Assembly (NCBI GenBank): GCA_950106755.1
Contig: OX467084.1
Location: forward strand, 33,731,213-33,795,212
DNA length: 64,000 nt
Reading direction: 5' to 3'
From: Climacium dendroides
Taxonomy: Eukaryota > Streptophyta > Bryopsida > Hypnales > Climaciaceae
The notes under the pieces are model-generated. The model had not been told where the DNA came from. It was given only the letters and a program-made list of their open reading frames with translations, and ran no database searches. Positions 45,701-58,700 of this stretch are shown one piece after another. Made by a program: the position numbers and the translations under genes. How positions within the stretch are numbered: the stretch's first letter is position 1; every line of letters begins with the position of its first letter.

Positions 45701-48700
45701 AGAGGACCACCGGAAATATATTTTGCTGTGTAATTTCTGTAGTCTATGTATACTTGTAGCATTGTAGATGTGTATAGCTGCAGAACTGACATCTGGTTTG
45801 TGCACTACATCGCAGGAGAGTTCGGCAGCTTGTAATTAGTGATTTGCAAGCGGCACTTGCTCAGCAGAGATCCAACTCGGGTTTGGGTGACAAGAGTCTT
45901 GCAGGTCTCCTTGTTCTCTCTTATGTTAATTGGTTCTGGGTTGAACCTCTGCTTGTAAGCTAGTTTTATAAATGTATTTTAATTTGATAGAGTTTTGGTG
46001 ACTGCCTTTTGATCAAGCGAACTTTGTCTCCGCAGTCATCGTGGCCCCAAATGGGTTATCTGGTCGTCTCAGTGGATGCTCTCCAGATGATCTGGTGACA
46101 CAGCTGTACAAAAGGTAAACTTCATTTTTTTTGAAAACCGTTATCAAGACAGAAGCTCCAAACTCAAATCACAAGCATTTTACAAAATTGTTGAAATATA
46201 ACTGTCCACGCTATCGTGATGACGTGTCTATTGTGAAATGGTGCTTTTCATGTTGGTCTGTTACTTTGAGTCTAGCTTGCCGTGCCTTTGCAATTTCAAA
46301 GCACCTGCTGAGCGTCATGCCAGCTACATAGATGTAATCTCGTATCACACTGGGGAGGACTGCAGATGCTGAGATGGCTGGCGTGATACCTGCGTACGTT
46401 TCCACTCATGCTGATTAGGGTACTATAAATTGCCCCCTTGCAGCAAGTCACAGGCATACGAAGCATCCTCTCTCCCGTTCCATGTGGTTGGATCTACAGC
46501 AGCTGGTGGCTCACCTTCAGTGCAACCATGCTTCGCAGAAGTAATGTTGGAACAACTAACAAGCAGCGCGAAATCAACAAAGCTTTCTTCTGCACCTGAG
46601 GTGAGTATTCTCGTCTACAAGGTTCTGCTACTAGATCATAATTCGTAAATTTTATCGGCAATGTTTAGCCGTCAGAGGACTTCAACATTGGAGGTTATCA
46701 TGGCATGTTTCCAATGGTTTGGACAGGTTACGGAGACTAAGCTACCTGGAAAAGGAAGCAACGGAGTAGACGGTGGACATGTTTTGATCTATCCATTGGA
46801 CGCAGTGCTTGTACCTATGCGACCGGTGGTTCCCAGCCATCCGTTTATCCGAAGGTTTCTATCTCACCGGAACTTTTTTACTTGCTGAATTGTGCTCTGG
46901 GTGCTTCTGTGGAATTTTGATAAGTTTTGTGCGTCCTCAGATGTTGGTTTCAAGAATGGGCTGGCACAGCTTGGTTGGAAGATGGGATCAATGATGAATG
47001 TCGACCTTCAACGAGGTTTGTAATCTCCTTTACTTGTCTCGGGCACAATTTGCCTGGAATCAGGATTCGGTTAGGCTCGAAATTTTTGTGTTTTAACCCT
47101 TGAGTTCCCAAACTAAATATAACAAGTCCTCTTTGCACAGTATATTGTTGAAGTATGGTTAAAGTCCACTTCAAAATATATTTCTATTGTTAAAAATTGT
47201 TGGGCATGTTGTGTTATTTTCCTTGAAAACCCTAAATGATTTAGTTCAATTCCTATAGCTATGGAAGTGACCGCTTTTGACCACTGGGGCACTTAAGAGG
47301 TTAGAGTTACTAATTCGATGGTATCTCTTTTACAACTTCGCCTTATGTTTGTTTATGCAGCAAATATGGGCTCGATGATGGGGATAGCAGAGAGAAGTCA
47401 ACAATTACTGGGTTCGGTGCTAATGGTTCTGTTCCTGGTCACAGCAGTGGGCCTGGCACAAGCAGTTATAGCAGTGGAGGCAGCAGCAGCAGCAGTCAAG
47501 GAAGTAGTGGTACTTCCAGTTCTAGTGATGCTGACGGAGAAGGTAAGGCATTTAAAGATTTCTCATCCCACGTTGAAATTAGGATCTGCTAAGTTTTCAT
47601 TGATCGAACAGATTGCGATCTAATTTCATGAACGAAGTTGTATTTATTTTCTTGGTTGTATCGTGTAGAACAGGGTTTTCAAGAACTTTTAGTTTAGGAG
47701 AGTTCTTCATATGATCACTATGACCATTGGGAGACCTCCCCATGATTCGTAATGGAGATTCTCTTTATGATGGTGCTTTAAAGTTCTTGAAAGTTCACTG
47801 AAAACCGTGTTCAGCTTAGCATCAACGTATCTGCCTCCTAACCTCTACCTTGCAAGCTTTTGTTACTAGGGTCTTCTTCGTTTCCTTGGGTATCTGTGCA
47901 ATTGTTTGAACATTGTCTTCCCACCTCCTTGGCTGTTGAATGACTGTCCACTTTTTCCCTCACGAGGAGTCCCATCTTCGAAACTGACCATGTAACTGTA
48001 TACAGGTTTGCGAGATGTAGAAGCTGATGGAGACTCTTTAGGTAGTAAGGCACCTGGAGTGTTAAACTCAAAACACAATGACATGCGTGCCCCTGCCACT
48101 TCATTGCAGGGGTTGGATATGGATACTGGGGATATGAAAAGTGCTCATGGTGCTTATTCACAGGTGGGATTGCCAAACATTCTTAGGTGATTCCCAGGAA
48201 TGAATATTTGATCACGGGCCCAATTTAGATTTGCAATTTTTAGAGGATACTATACTCTAATCTAGATATCAAGCTTAGTAAAATTAGGCAATTTGTAGAA
48301 TTTTTAGACAGTCTTCTCAAGGATAATCTTTGCTATACTCATAGGGAGGTCTCCCTGTGTCCACAGTGATCAAAGACCTCTTCATATATCATAAGGTTGC
48401 CTTTATTCAATCACTCTAACCATAAGGAGACCTCCCTATGACTCAAGAGGGACGATTCTCATTAGGATGATGTCTACAGGTTCTCGAAAAAAAGTACCTG
48501 TACTGAAAACCTTGTAACTTTATTGAGGCAGAATATTGAGGAAGGAGCATGTTCACTGTAGACACGACGCAAATCATGAATCTGTGACTTGCTATTGTCA
48601 GTAAAGCAAAAGGTATTATATTGTGAGCAAAAATTTCTCAGTGTCCAGAATCTGAAGGAATGGTTGTTGGACATGCAGGGCACCAAGAGAGGACGCCAGA

Positions 48701-51700
48701 ACCCGAAGGCAGCTGCTTTTGACCCTCCTGCAAAAGCTCTAAAACGGTCGAACAGCATTGGTAACGACCCTCTAGGTCTTCTTGATACGCCAACTAATGA
48801 AAAAAAAGGATCAGGATTTTTAGGAGAGTCGAGCGGCTTTGGGGGCGGTTTGTCAGGAACCATGGGAGCTGGAACTCCAAGAGGAGGGAGTAGCCAGCTG
48901 GGCAATCCTTGGGATCAGTGGGCTGATGATGGCGGCTTTGGAATGGGTCTGGGCATGGACATACAAAGTGATGCAGATATCCTCGCTGAGTTTGGAGATT
49001 TTGGAGATTTTTTTGAAGACGATGGACTTGGATTTGGCGAGGTGAGCAATCTTGTAAGCAAAACCACACTAGGACGCTTTCCATCCTATGAACCTCTTGA
49101 ATTTTGTGACTTTGAAAACTAATAGTGAATTGTAATGACTTTGAAAAATTAATTTCTATTCTTCAGAATTGTCGGGGATGATTTTTGCTTTCTATCGGTA
49201 CATTGTATTACCTTCCTTGGGGCTTCCTAAATGATTCATTTCAATTCCTATAGATACTGTAGCGGCCACTTTTGGTCGTTTGGGAAATTAGGAGTTAATT
49301 CTTCATGGAAAGAAGTTGAAGAATTAGCATCGAGCCTGATATTCTGTAAGGCATGTTGGGTTTTGAAGTTATTCTTAATAATATAATGACTAATTTGCTT
49401 TGGAGATGAATACCTGCTGTAATTTTTTTCAACTTTTCCATCTTCAATATATAAGTTAAACATCATAAAATTTCAAAAGATGTTTTAAATCTATTTCTTA
49501 TCCTAAATCCGAAGGTTTCTTTCAGCTGCAGTGGTTCCTAGCAATCTGATGTACTCTGTTGGTTTTGCAGCCCCCCGATACAGCAGAGTCGCAAGCTCTT
49601 ATGTTCTCTCTGCCCGACTACGGAGAAGTCACTCAGACGCCAGGCACGGCCCCCCTGATGGATGCATCCGACCCAATGGTGCTTCCGATTCTCGACTTTC
49701 CTTTGTTAGATCAGAACATGGATCTTCTAAGTGACATGAAACCTATGGAAGTACAACCTCAAGCTCCACCAATTAGTGGACTTGCAGTATCTCCTCCACC
49801 TCAAGCACCTGCTATCAACTTACGACTGAAGTCTGAAGCCTCGCTATGCTTTGCTTCGGGCTTCGAGCCTGTGGACTTGACGAGTGTGCCAGACGTAGCC
49901 ATGACTGCTATCAGGTTTGCTCGTAACGTGCATGCTCAGCTTTTGAATCTATTACGAGTCATGAATAGTGGTGGTGATTTGCGAGTCCTGAAGATAGTTA
50001 ACCTCTGAAAGACCGAGAAATCTTTATTTTATAGCAGTTTTGTGTAGGGCATATGGTGACTTTCCTTTCTCCAATTTCTTTTCTTTTTCTGACCGGTTAA
50101 TGCAGGGTTCTTCACTGATATAAAATTTAGTCCCATTGGACAGTTGGTCGTTTTCAATCCTTGATCCCTTAGGGGGGGAAATGTGGGGACAAAAACCTTA
50201 TTGTGGGTATCAGTCAGTTCTGGATTCATTTTTTATGTATTTCTTGGCTTTACATTTATTTACAAGAGAAGTGTTGTTTGCTGCAGGGATCCATATGTAC
50301 CAGCGTCTAAAAAAGTAATGGTAGAGTCTGTGAAGAAGGAGACATATGTGTACACAGCAATACCAATCACCTACACCAACTTTGAAAGAATCGATACAGG
50401 AAAAGACGAGCAAGGGAACACCAAATCTCCGAACGAGTCTGGCGAGTCGAAAAGGAAGAAGGAGCTTACTGCTGACTACATTATTGTCACAAGTTCAAGG
50501 CAGACGAATCTGAATGGCAAGTCTGCTGATGACACAGGTCCAGATAGAGTTGTACCAGTGGATGTCACTGGTGGGAATGGGTCCCAGGTTCCAATTCCAT
50601 CGCCATCCACAATGAATCAGAAAGAGAACACGAAATCATCCCTTCGTTCACCAGTGGCTGCATTGGCAACTGAGTTAGAGTGTGCTCTACTGAAAGTGAT
50701 GATATGTCGAGACCAAGATTCGTCGTCATCTGTCTCTGCAAACTCCGGCGTGGCCAGCCCTGCAAATGAGGCTGCCAGATACTCTCCCATGCCCTCTAAA
50801 GATAGTGGCTCTGATATCACTCAGGTATAGCTCCTGAACTGAGCATTAATTTTTCTGTGATATGTTGAACTTTTCTACCAGTTTTTTATAATCGATTTTA
50901 AATTTTCAGTTGTTCTTTAACCGGCTAACATATTATCCAGAATTTCTCCAAAAGTTCCATTCAATACCAATATCATTTAGTTTTAGAGGGGTTGAAATGC
51001 AACTTTTAGCCAAATTGTGGTAGGAATTGACACATTTTGGCTAGAGAGATTCGACAAATCGGTAGATTAAATACACGACGTCAAAAACCTGATAATATAT
51101 TTCAGGGGCTGATGTTCTTAAATGCAAAAATGGTCCGGTTTGGTCTTTATCACTTTGAGGTTTACCATTCAGGTGAGATAGAAGAGATTGATTTAATGAA
51201 GCTGGTTAAGGTTGCAAGCTTATTGTTAACATTTTAAAATTGGCGATGTGATGATCTGCATCTTGAATCTATCGGTAACTATATTTATTTGAGCCCCATA
51301 TAGTTTCAGTTACTAATTATTATACTCTAAAGGACCAACGATTCATCTTTAAAAAACGACCAATTCAATTGATTGTATGGTGAAAATAATAGAATGCAGG
51401 TAGGGTCATATTGTATATGTCTAGAATCACTGAAGCACATTACATTTGTGTCGAAAAAAATATATAATTGAACAAAAGAAAGTCTCTATATGACCTACTC
51501 AAAACCATGAAGTCAATTTTGGCCTTCTGCATACCTGTTGCTATAGATACACTTGTTTGACACGGAAATCGTTTTCTATTCGGACTCTAATTTTCTTACC
51601 TGTGGTTAACAGGTGCAATCTGACACACCTGCAAGACCTCAATTAGAGCGTCGAAAAAAGGTGCCGGAGCGAATCGCTGGCCATGCAGAAGATGACTTGC

Positions 51701-54700
51701 TGGACGGTGGCAGCCGAGTTGCAGAGGTCGGGGTGTGGCGTCCTGTGGGAGTTCCAAAGCCATCCACCAACATCACCTCAAACACGCCAGATTATCGATT
51801 AGGAGTCTCCAACACCACCTCCCCTATAGACCCAACTGTGGACGACATAGGCATGGACAGGCAGAGTCACTGGCATGAGCTTTTAGAAGCTATTCCTCTG
51901 TTGGCACAGCAAGCTTCCATAGCAGTAGACGTCTCCTTGGATGGCCAGTACGAGGATGGGCCTTTTGGATGGCTAGCTGCCCAAGAGGTTCAGAAACAGC
52001 AAAGGAAACGTAAATCAGATGGTAGCCTAGCAGGTGGTATGCTGTCCTCGAGCAGATTCCTTGACCATTCAGGAATGGAAATCATGGATCCATTGTCAGC
52101 TGAGATTTCAGCAGCGACAGCAGCCAGTCTTCTCCAGTCGGATGTGAGAGTGGCAATCTCGAACGCATTTGGGGATACTGCTGCCGATGGACCCTTGGGT
52201 TTGGTTGATTGGTGTAAAGGTTGTGTGCAAGGCTCAGATGGTGGAGTTTGTGCAGAGAGTACTAATACAGATTCAAGAGAAGTGAATAGTACTGTCACTG
52301 CTATTGGTGAATCTATGACTCCTCAGTCTGGGAAGGGGACTGATATGGACGATATGAGACGGAATAGTAGCAGCAGCCGTGCGATTGACTCGTCCTCTCT
52401 CTCGGATCAGACTGAAGCCTCGCAACGGAGAGGGTTTAGTGAGGATTCGGGGGTTACGCATAGTGACGCTTTGGGCCTCAATACTGAGTCCGCTGTTCTT
52501 GCTCTTCCCACACCTTCTTTGCTTGTTGGGTAAGTTTCTGGGATTCTCTTCACAATACTGTAGTGTTATTTGTTGTTTAGGGTGTTCTTTATCTTCTGTG
52601 CTGTTTGAAAGCACTGTTAGTTTGACTGACAGTTTGCTATTGCTGAAATATTCATTGCAGTTATCAGGATGATTGGTTGAAAACCTCTTCTAGTGCACTC
52701 CATCTCTGGGAGAAGGCTCCGCTCGAACCTTATGCGTTTGCAAAGCAGGTATCCTAGACAGTGATTGTATGCCTGGCATTGGAATAAATTGCTTCAAAAG
52801 TGGGCTAGTTATTTAGTGTTTCAGTGCTCCTGATTCTTTTTCTTCTACAGTAGCAAGGGTGCAAACTGTATATTACCCTGGAGTGTGGATAATTTCATTT
52901 GAATTTGTACCGTTCGGTTTGATACTTGAAGGGCAAGCATTTCACGTAGTAAAATGCATCGTGAAAAGTAGTCTATGTAATTTTACCAATTATTTGCTGC
53001 TGAGGAAACCTAGAGCAACTTTTGGTGTGGAATAGAATATTCGTAGGGAAAGTTATTATCTTTCCTCCTGATCACACTTCAGACTGAATCGATTTCTTTG
53101 ATGGGCATGACAATATCTGTCTTTTGTTGTCCAGGTGAATTATCACGTTCTGTGTTTAGCTTCGGAGCCGCTGGTCACTGCTGCTGTGGATTTCTTTCAG
53201 CAACTAAGCTCGGGTGAGTTTTTGGAGATTTTCTACGTACTGCTGGGCCCTATTTTATCAGCTTGCTTGATCCATTTTTAGAATATATGCATGACGATGT
53301 TGCTCCGAGCATCTGAATTTGAAGTGCTTTTGTTACTCTTGTTGCAAATTTTTCTACAAGTAATCACCGTCCGCCCGTAATTCTCAATGTGTTCGTTGTG
53401 GTCGCCTTGGATGCAGTGTATGAAGTGTGTCGGCTGGGTTCTCATATGCCTTCAGGAGCGGCTGCTGGGCAGTCTGTGCCAATGACCAGTTCCAGTAAAC
53501 AGAGTCTACCTGGCTTTACTCTTGTGGATATAGCTGGAGCATCACATTCACCAGCAGCACGTGGGGAGTTTGTCAATGCATCTAACTATAGCCTGGCTAA
53601 GGCTTTTGCAGCCGACATGGCTTCGAATTGGAATATGGGTGAATTTAGAAAGGCTCTCGTCAAAGTTTGTAAGGAATTTCCTATTTTATCTGGATCCTCA
53701 GCAAGTCAGCGGGAGCCAGAGCAAGGTCCATGCACAGTGAGTTCTCTCTTATCATCTGTATCTGAAATAGAATAGTTTGAAGGAACTCTCATATTTGACA
53801 AGTGTCCATAGATCTAAACCCTAAAGAATCAAGAGGCCTAAATTGTTTCTTTTTTTATCTAGTGTTTTTTTCCTCAAGTTTGAGTAGGTCATATGGCGAC
53901 TGTTGTGTGTTCAATATATTATTGTTTGACCAACACCTACAATGTTTCTCATTAAATTTGGCGCTATAGAATTTGGCCCCAACGGAATCGTATTTTTCAC
54001 ATCATGACCTATCAAATTTGTCATTTTAAAACCGAGAATCGACTTTTTTGACCTGAATCAATTTTGTTGTCCTTTAGAGGCTAACTTTGGTCAACTCTTT
54101 TCCAGGTTGTTTATGTTGTGTGCCCTGTTTCGGATCCTGCTGGGATCCTGCAAACCATGGTTGATGCTTGTTCAAGCTTAGGCTCTGCAATATCAGGTGC
54201 AGATTCTCAACGCCATGGGATAACAGCAGGAATACCAGGAGAAGACGGCCTACCGTCGAGCATCTTGGGCTTTTCGATCCCTCGGTTTGCTCTCCAATTG
54301 GTTACTGCTGAAACTATATTTAAGAATAGTGGGCCTCAAGCATCCACTGTCGATGTTTTGAAAGAGGTTGCTTTGGGTGTGTACAACAAAGTTCGTCGCA
54401 TTCCACGTAAATCCCAAAGGGCAGAATGTCTGCAGATTGCTTCTGGTCCACGTGGTCAAGCTGGAAATGCTGGTGGCTCTTCAGTACTGCAAACGAATGC
54501 TGCCTCCATGCCGGGGCTTTGGAAGGACTGTAGTGGTCAACGAAGCAGTGGGAATGCTTCCATGGCAATGAATTCCAGCAACAACCACTTGTGGGAAGGC
54601 GGGTGGAAACCCTCAATGCAAACGGATCTAGGTATTGTGAACTCACGCACTATTTATGATGATTTTTCATGCGATCATTCAAAAGTGGGAGATTGTAGAC

Positions 54701-57700
54701 CACTGTTGAAGAGACAGTAGAGAACCCATAGCCATTCGAAGATCAGTGACTATAGACATCTGGCCAAGTCATACTGACACCACTTGCTAAAAACTCCAAG
54801 CAATTGTATGAATAGATGAGTTCCTGTCAGTAAACGAGACGAGATCAATTACCTAAGACTTTTAAGTATCTTCTACCTCGTAGTTAAATTAAAGGATGTT
54901 CTCTGTATGATCAATGTGACCATATGGAGACCTCCTCATGAGTCACTTAAAAGATCCTCTTTATGACGTCGTCTAAAAGTAATTGAAACAACCAAAGTGT
55001 ACTGAAAACACAGCTCACGCAAATGTGATGCAGGGACCGGTACCACGTCGCCAGAAACCACACTTGAGAAAACAAGGTACCTTTATGAGCCGGCATACAT
55101 TCTGGCCAGATCTGGCGCTCAAGCTCCAGCACGAGCCTTATGCTCCAGCGATGCCACCCGTGACAGCATGCCTGCAAACAGGACCACCCCTGGCGTTGGC
55201 ACTAGTGGTGGTGGTGGCCCTGACGTCGACTCCACTGCAACAACGGAAAGACTAGAAGGGGATCCAAGTGGTGCAACTGCTCAACTGGCCGCTGATCTTC
55301 ACTGTTGCTACAGTTGGTCCGGGGACTGGAACTGGTTGGTGTCTGTGTGGACAGATGCTCGAGGGGAGCTTCTGGATACGCAAGTGCTGCCTTTGACAGG
55401 AGTGGATGTGCAGCGGGAGAACTGTTTCCAGCTTCTGTTTGAGCAGGTGTTGCTGCAAGGTCTGCAGTTGTTGAATTTGGCGGTGGAAGCTGGGAATTCT
55501 AAGCCCCGGGGCTTGAGCATCACCCGGCTCGGTGGATTCTACGTGAGAGAGTGCCAAGGTGTGTGTGTATTTCATCTCAATAGACCCACCTATTACATTC
55601 CCAATGTTATTTATGTTAATCTAACAGAACATTGGATCAACATTAATAGATGTAGAGTTAATTTTGACGTAATAGTTGTATAATCAAGTTCATTGATATG
55701 GTAGAGGATACTAAAGCCATTACGGACCTGATCCTATCTCCTATACTAACCCGTGTTACAAAGGGCTAAACAACTCATTCGTTCATATACTTGGTTGAAG
55801 TTTTAGCAAGTGGTGTACGCACGACTTGGCTGAATATTATATCCACAGATTTCTGAATGGAAATAGGGTTTTCTAGTATCCCTTCAATAGTGGTCTACAA
55901 CCTCACTTCGAATGATTACTTTAGAAATCATCAAATACATAGAGTGATGCCTCTTGTACGAGAGTTTTGCCTCTTGTACCCAAATTGATCTCTCCACAGC
56001 TCTTTACTACCGTAATTTCTCAAATTCACTTACATATGAATAAATAGAATCCTTGTCCTGATGTGTTCTACCTAGGAAGCAAATTCTGATGTCTTGATTT
56101 GGTTGAAATGGTTGCAGAATGGCACCGAGTGTTCATGTCTGCCGGAGCCGATGAAGTGCGCAAGTGGCCAGTGCAAATACGACACCCTGACTATCATGCC
56201 TCCAGCAGCGTTGTTGGAGGCACAGGAAGCTCATCTGACATGGGCTTGATGACGGACAGAGGTCTCGGCCTAGCGGGCAGTGGGCCGACCTCACCCAGCC
56301 CGTCATCCTCTTCCTTCGGTGGACGTGGAAAGAGTTCCCATTACAGCAAAGCCGGAGCAGATCTAACAAATAGGAGGCAGAACCCAGCAACAAATCAAAT
56401 GGCCCCATCAGAGGCTACTGCGACCGCATTTAAATGGGTCAGCAGCATCAGCTTGGTGTCTGTGAGCGTCGATCAGAGTCTCCAGATTGTGTCCACCACT
56501 GACGGTATGCCATATTTTACCGCTTTCTTACTTTCGCAGTCTCGTTAGTCTTTTGTTTGTAGTTATTTCTTTACCCATTCTATTCATGTCTTTTCCCCCT
56601 AATATCATTCTCTAGCAGTTGTGAGAACTCACCCTTGTCCACTATAAATAGCAACCGAATAAAAGACTTAAAAGTCTGACATTTTCTGTGGAGAGTGCAT
56701 AGGTGTTTAATGGCTGGCCAATACCTGTCTTCATTCTGTAGCTTTTACTACCTTGCGTTAGAAATAAACTCACAACAGGAATTTGGACTGCTCATGAATA
56801 TTTCATCCCCTTCCTTTACTGCAAAGACCTTTTTCCTTTCTTATTCTTAGACTGTGGACTGAAGTGGCGAAGGCCTTGGATTGACAAAAGCTACAACCGC
56901 AGCGCATTTGTGGGCTGCTTCTGAATTATCGAACCAGTACTACAGTCTGCCGGACATCTCTTAGAGTATCTGCATGTTTTTGGCTCTGTACCAAAGGGGC
57001 GGAGTCTTTGCAATGACAATATTAACTCGTGTGGAAATTTGAGTAGGATCTTCCTCGAAAAGCAAGCCATGCTACAGGAACAGAGCCTCTCTTAGCATAG
57101 CTGGTTTATTGAGGACTGATTAGCATTGATCTTATTTAGTGTGCATTCATGTTTTTTCATGTCCTTTCTTTTGTGCAGGGCCTCCAGAAGGAAATTCCTC
57201 TTCAGGCCTCTCATGGCCAACCACGTCCACATCCGCGACAAGTGGTGTGGTGAGCATGGGAGTCAGCACAGTGAAAACGCTGTCCTCAACAGGAGCCTCC
57301 TATCTCGTCGTCCCCAGCCACCCCAACCGACCTCTCACCCCCTCCCCACAAACCCCGCTCTCGGACTCCTCTCCTCTTGCCCAATGCCTGCACCAAAGCG
57401 GCCTGGCCTGCCCAGTCTCCACAGCCTTCTCCATCTCGGCCGGCACCACCTCGACAAGCCCAGACTTCGCACAACGGGGCATGAAAGAGGACTGGCCTTC
57501 CACTCTGAGTATAGCCCTGGTGTCCCATTACAGTGCGACGGCGCGTAGCCCGGCGCCAGAGCCTGGAATTTCCAAAGGGTTCAAGGGCACCCCGGATGCG
57601 AAGGAACACCAAATGCTGGAAGTTTCGAGAACCTTACAAGCGGTGGCTTCAGATTTGCATGCCTTGTCTTGGCTGAACGTGGGTCTCACTTATGCCCTGA

Positions 57701-57801
57701 GGAGATCCCCGCTTCCTTTCCATTGCGAGGTCGCTCAGAGACTGCAGCGGTTGCTGAATTTCCTCGGAGCTGAATGTGGACAGGGGTTGGCTGTTGTGTA
57801 G
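42705..57801 (+). CDS. MED13: Mediator kinase-module subunit MED13 (GRAND CENTRAL/MAB2 orthologue)
   Basis: My model has 25 coding exons, all GT-AG: 42705-42728, 43150-43220, 43508-43605, 44102-44188, 44363-44450, 44721-44804, 45496-45573, 45816-45904, 46036-46114, 46444-46600, 46727-46854, 46941-47015, 47361-47542, 48006-48163, 48679-49041, 49571-49914, 50287-50824, 51613-52529, 52661-52748, 53135-53213, 53417-53736, 54106-54631, 55034-55558, 56118-56504, 57179-57801. They total 6,108 nt, 2,035 residues; phase agrees at every junction. The N-domain shows GGLQQVSWFQFL (9-20), KLWLFLPGRH (69-78) and YVRFGDVF (130-137). Next come CWFQEWAG (329-336) and the acidic DFGDFFEDD (573-581). A long, probably disordered middle is coded by exons 17-18. 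The C-terminal MID/PIWI-like part is in exons 20-25 (WSGDWNWLVSVWTD; ITRLGGFYVRE; WPSTLSIALVSHY). MED13 links CDK8-CycC-MED12 to core Mediator in the nucleus and restrains Pol II recruitment. The least certain junction is exon 7-8 (donor GTGCGT). Confidence 0.95.
47668..47812. mobile_element. 145-bp MITE in MED13 intron 13
   Basis: The ends 'gaacagggttttca' and (reversed) 'gaacacggttttca' form inverted repeats that continue with 'agaactttta'. The core reads 'ccattgggagacctccccat'. No obvious target duplication. Confidence 0.7.
48330..48522. mobile_element. Related MITE in MED13 intron 14
   Basis: Carries 'catagggaggtctccctgtg' and, 80 bp on, 'aaggagacctccctatgac', inverted to each other. It then has 'attctcattaggatgatgtc' and 'actgaaaaccttgt', matching the right end of the intron 13 copy. 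Confidence 0.65.
54895..55014. mobile_element. Related MITE in MED13 intron 22, next to the 3' splice site
   Basis: 'atgttctctgtatgatcaat', 'gtgaccatatggagacctcc', 'agatcctctttatgacgtcg' and 'tgtactgaaaacacag' follow the intron 13 copy. Its right end is about 20 bases before exon 23 (55034), so it may include or displace branch-point sequence. Confidence 0.65.
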
Positions 57802-58519
57802 ATTTTTGGTACATTATTTGGGTAAGGTTTGATCTTGTTGTAGTGCTGTTGTGGAGTTGGTTATTTTCTAGACTTTCCAGTTCATCATTATTCTTTTTCT
57901 CAACTGAGCAGTTGGGTTCTGTATTTTGTTTTACTCCTAGGTTTTAACAAGAGATATGGTTACTTTCAGGTTTACAATTTTTTGTGAAATGGGGAGTGGT
58001 ATTATTGAAATTTTGTCATGGATGGCCAACAGGATGTTCATGTAACCTGTGACGTACTAGGGATGACATTTGGAAGGATAAATCTTGTTGGCTTTGGACT
58101 GAAGGGGATGAGGCAAATATTTCTCAGGCTATCTTCTTAAACTTTAAGGTTAAATTAACATGCAGCTATGCGAGAGGCTCTGTCCATGGAGCACTGGCTT
58201 GCTTTTTGAGTTACGCAGCTACTCAAACTTCCTTGGAGAAGGCTTTCCAAACTCCTCCACTTCAATGCAGACCCAAAAAATTATGACCAATTAGGAATTC
58301 TTGCAGGGAGGCTGATTGAAGATGGAATTTTTTTGCTCGTCATAAGGTAGAAGTACCTATTTCGGATAAATTAATTTTTTGCTTGTCATAAGGTAAATTA
58401 AGCATTTTAGTGTGTATGATTTGGGAAAGTCATGGAGGAATTGATTCATGGTGTGCAAAAATAAGGTTGTTGAAGAATGCTAGAAAAAACGGAATTTTTT
58501 CTCCTAGAATGAATATTTT
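57802..58519. other. MED13 3' UTR and downstream DNA
   Basis: TG-rich and T-rich stretches ('gatcttgttgtagtgctgttgtgg') follow the stop codon. No canonical AATAAA was seen in the first 300 bases, so the transcript end cannot be placed. Nothing else recognised. Confidence 0.4.
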
Positions 58520-58700
58520 ATTGAATGTAAAAGAGGATTTTTTCATCCTAACCCATTCTAGTTTCATAGACTCACCTATTTTGGTTACCTTTGGCACTTT
58601 TTCCTAAGCCAAGAAAGAAGAGAGATGAATGGGTGAGAAGGTACAAACATAGAATCTTTCTCAATAATCAGTGCATTCAATTGTTGTCCACAATAGGTTA
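58520..58700 (-). repeat. Inverted copy of the repeat at 18690-18860
   Basis: In reverse: 'gattattgagaaagattcta', 'ccttctcacccattcatctc', 'gtgccaaaggtaaccaaaat' and 'aggtgagtctatgaaactag'. Confidence 0.7.
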
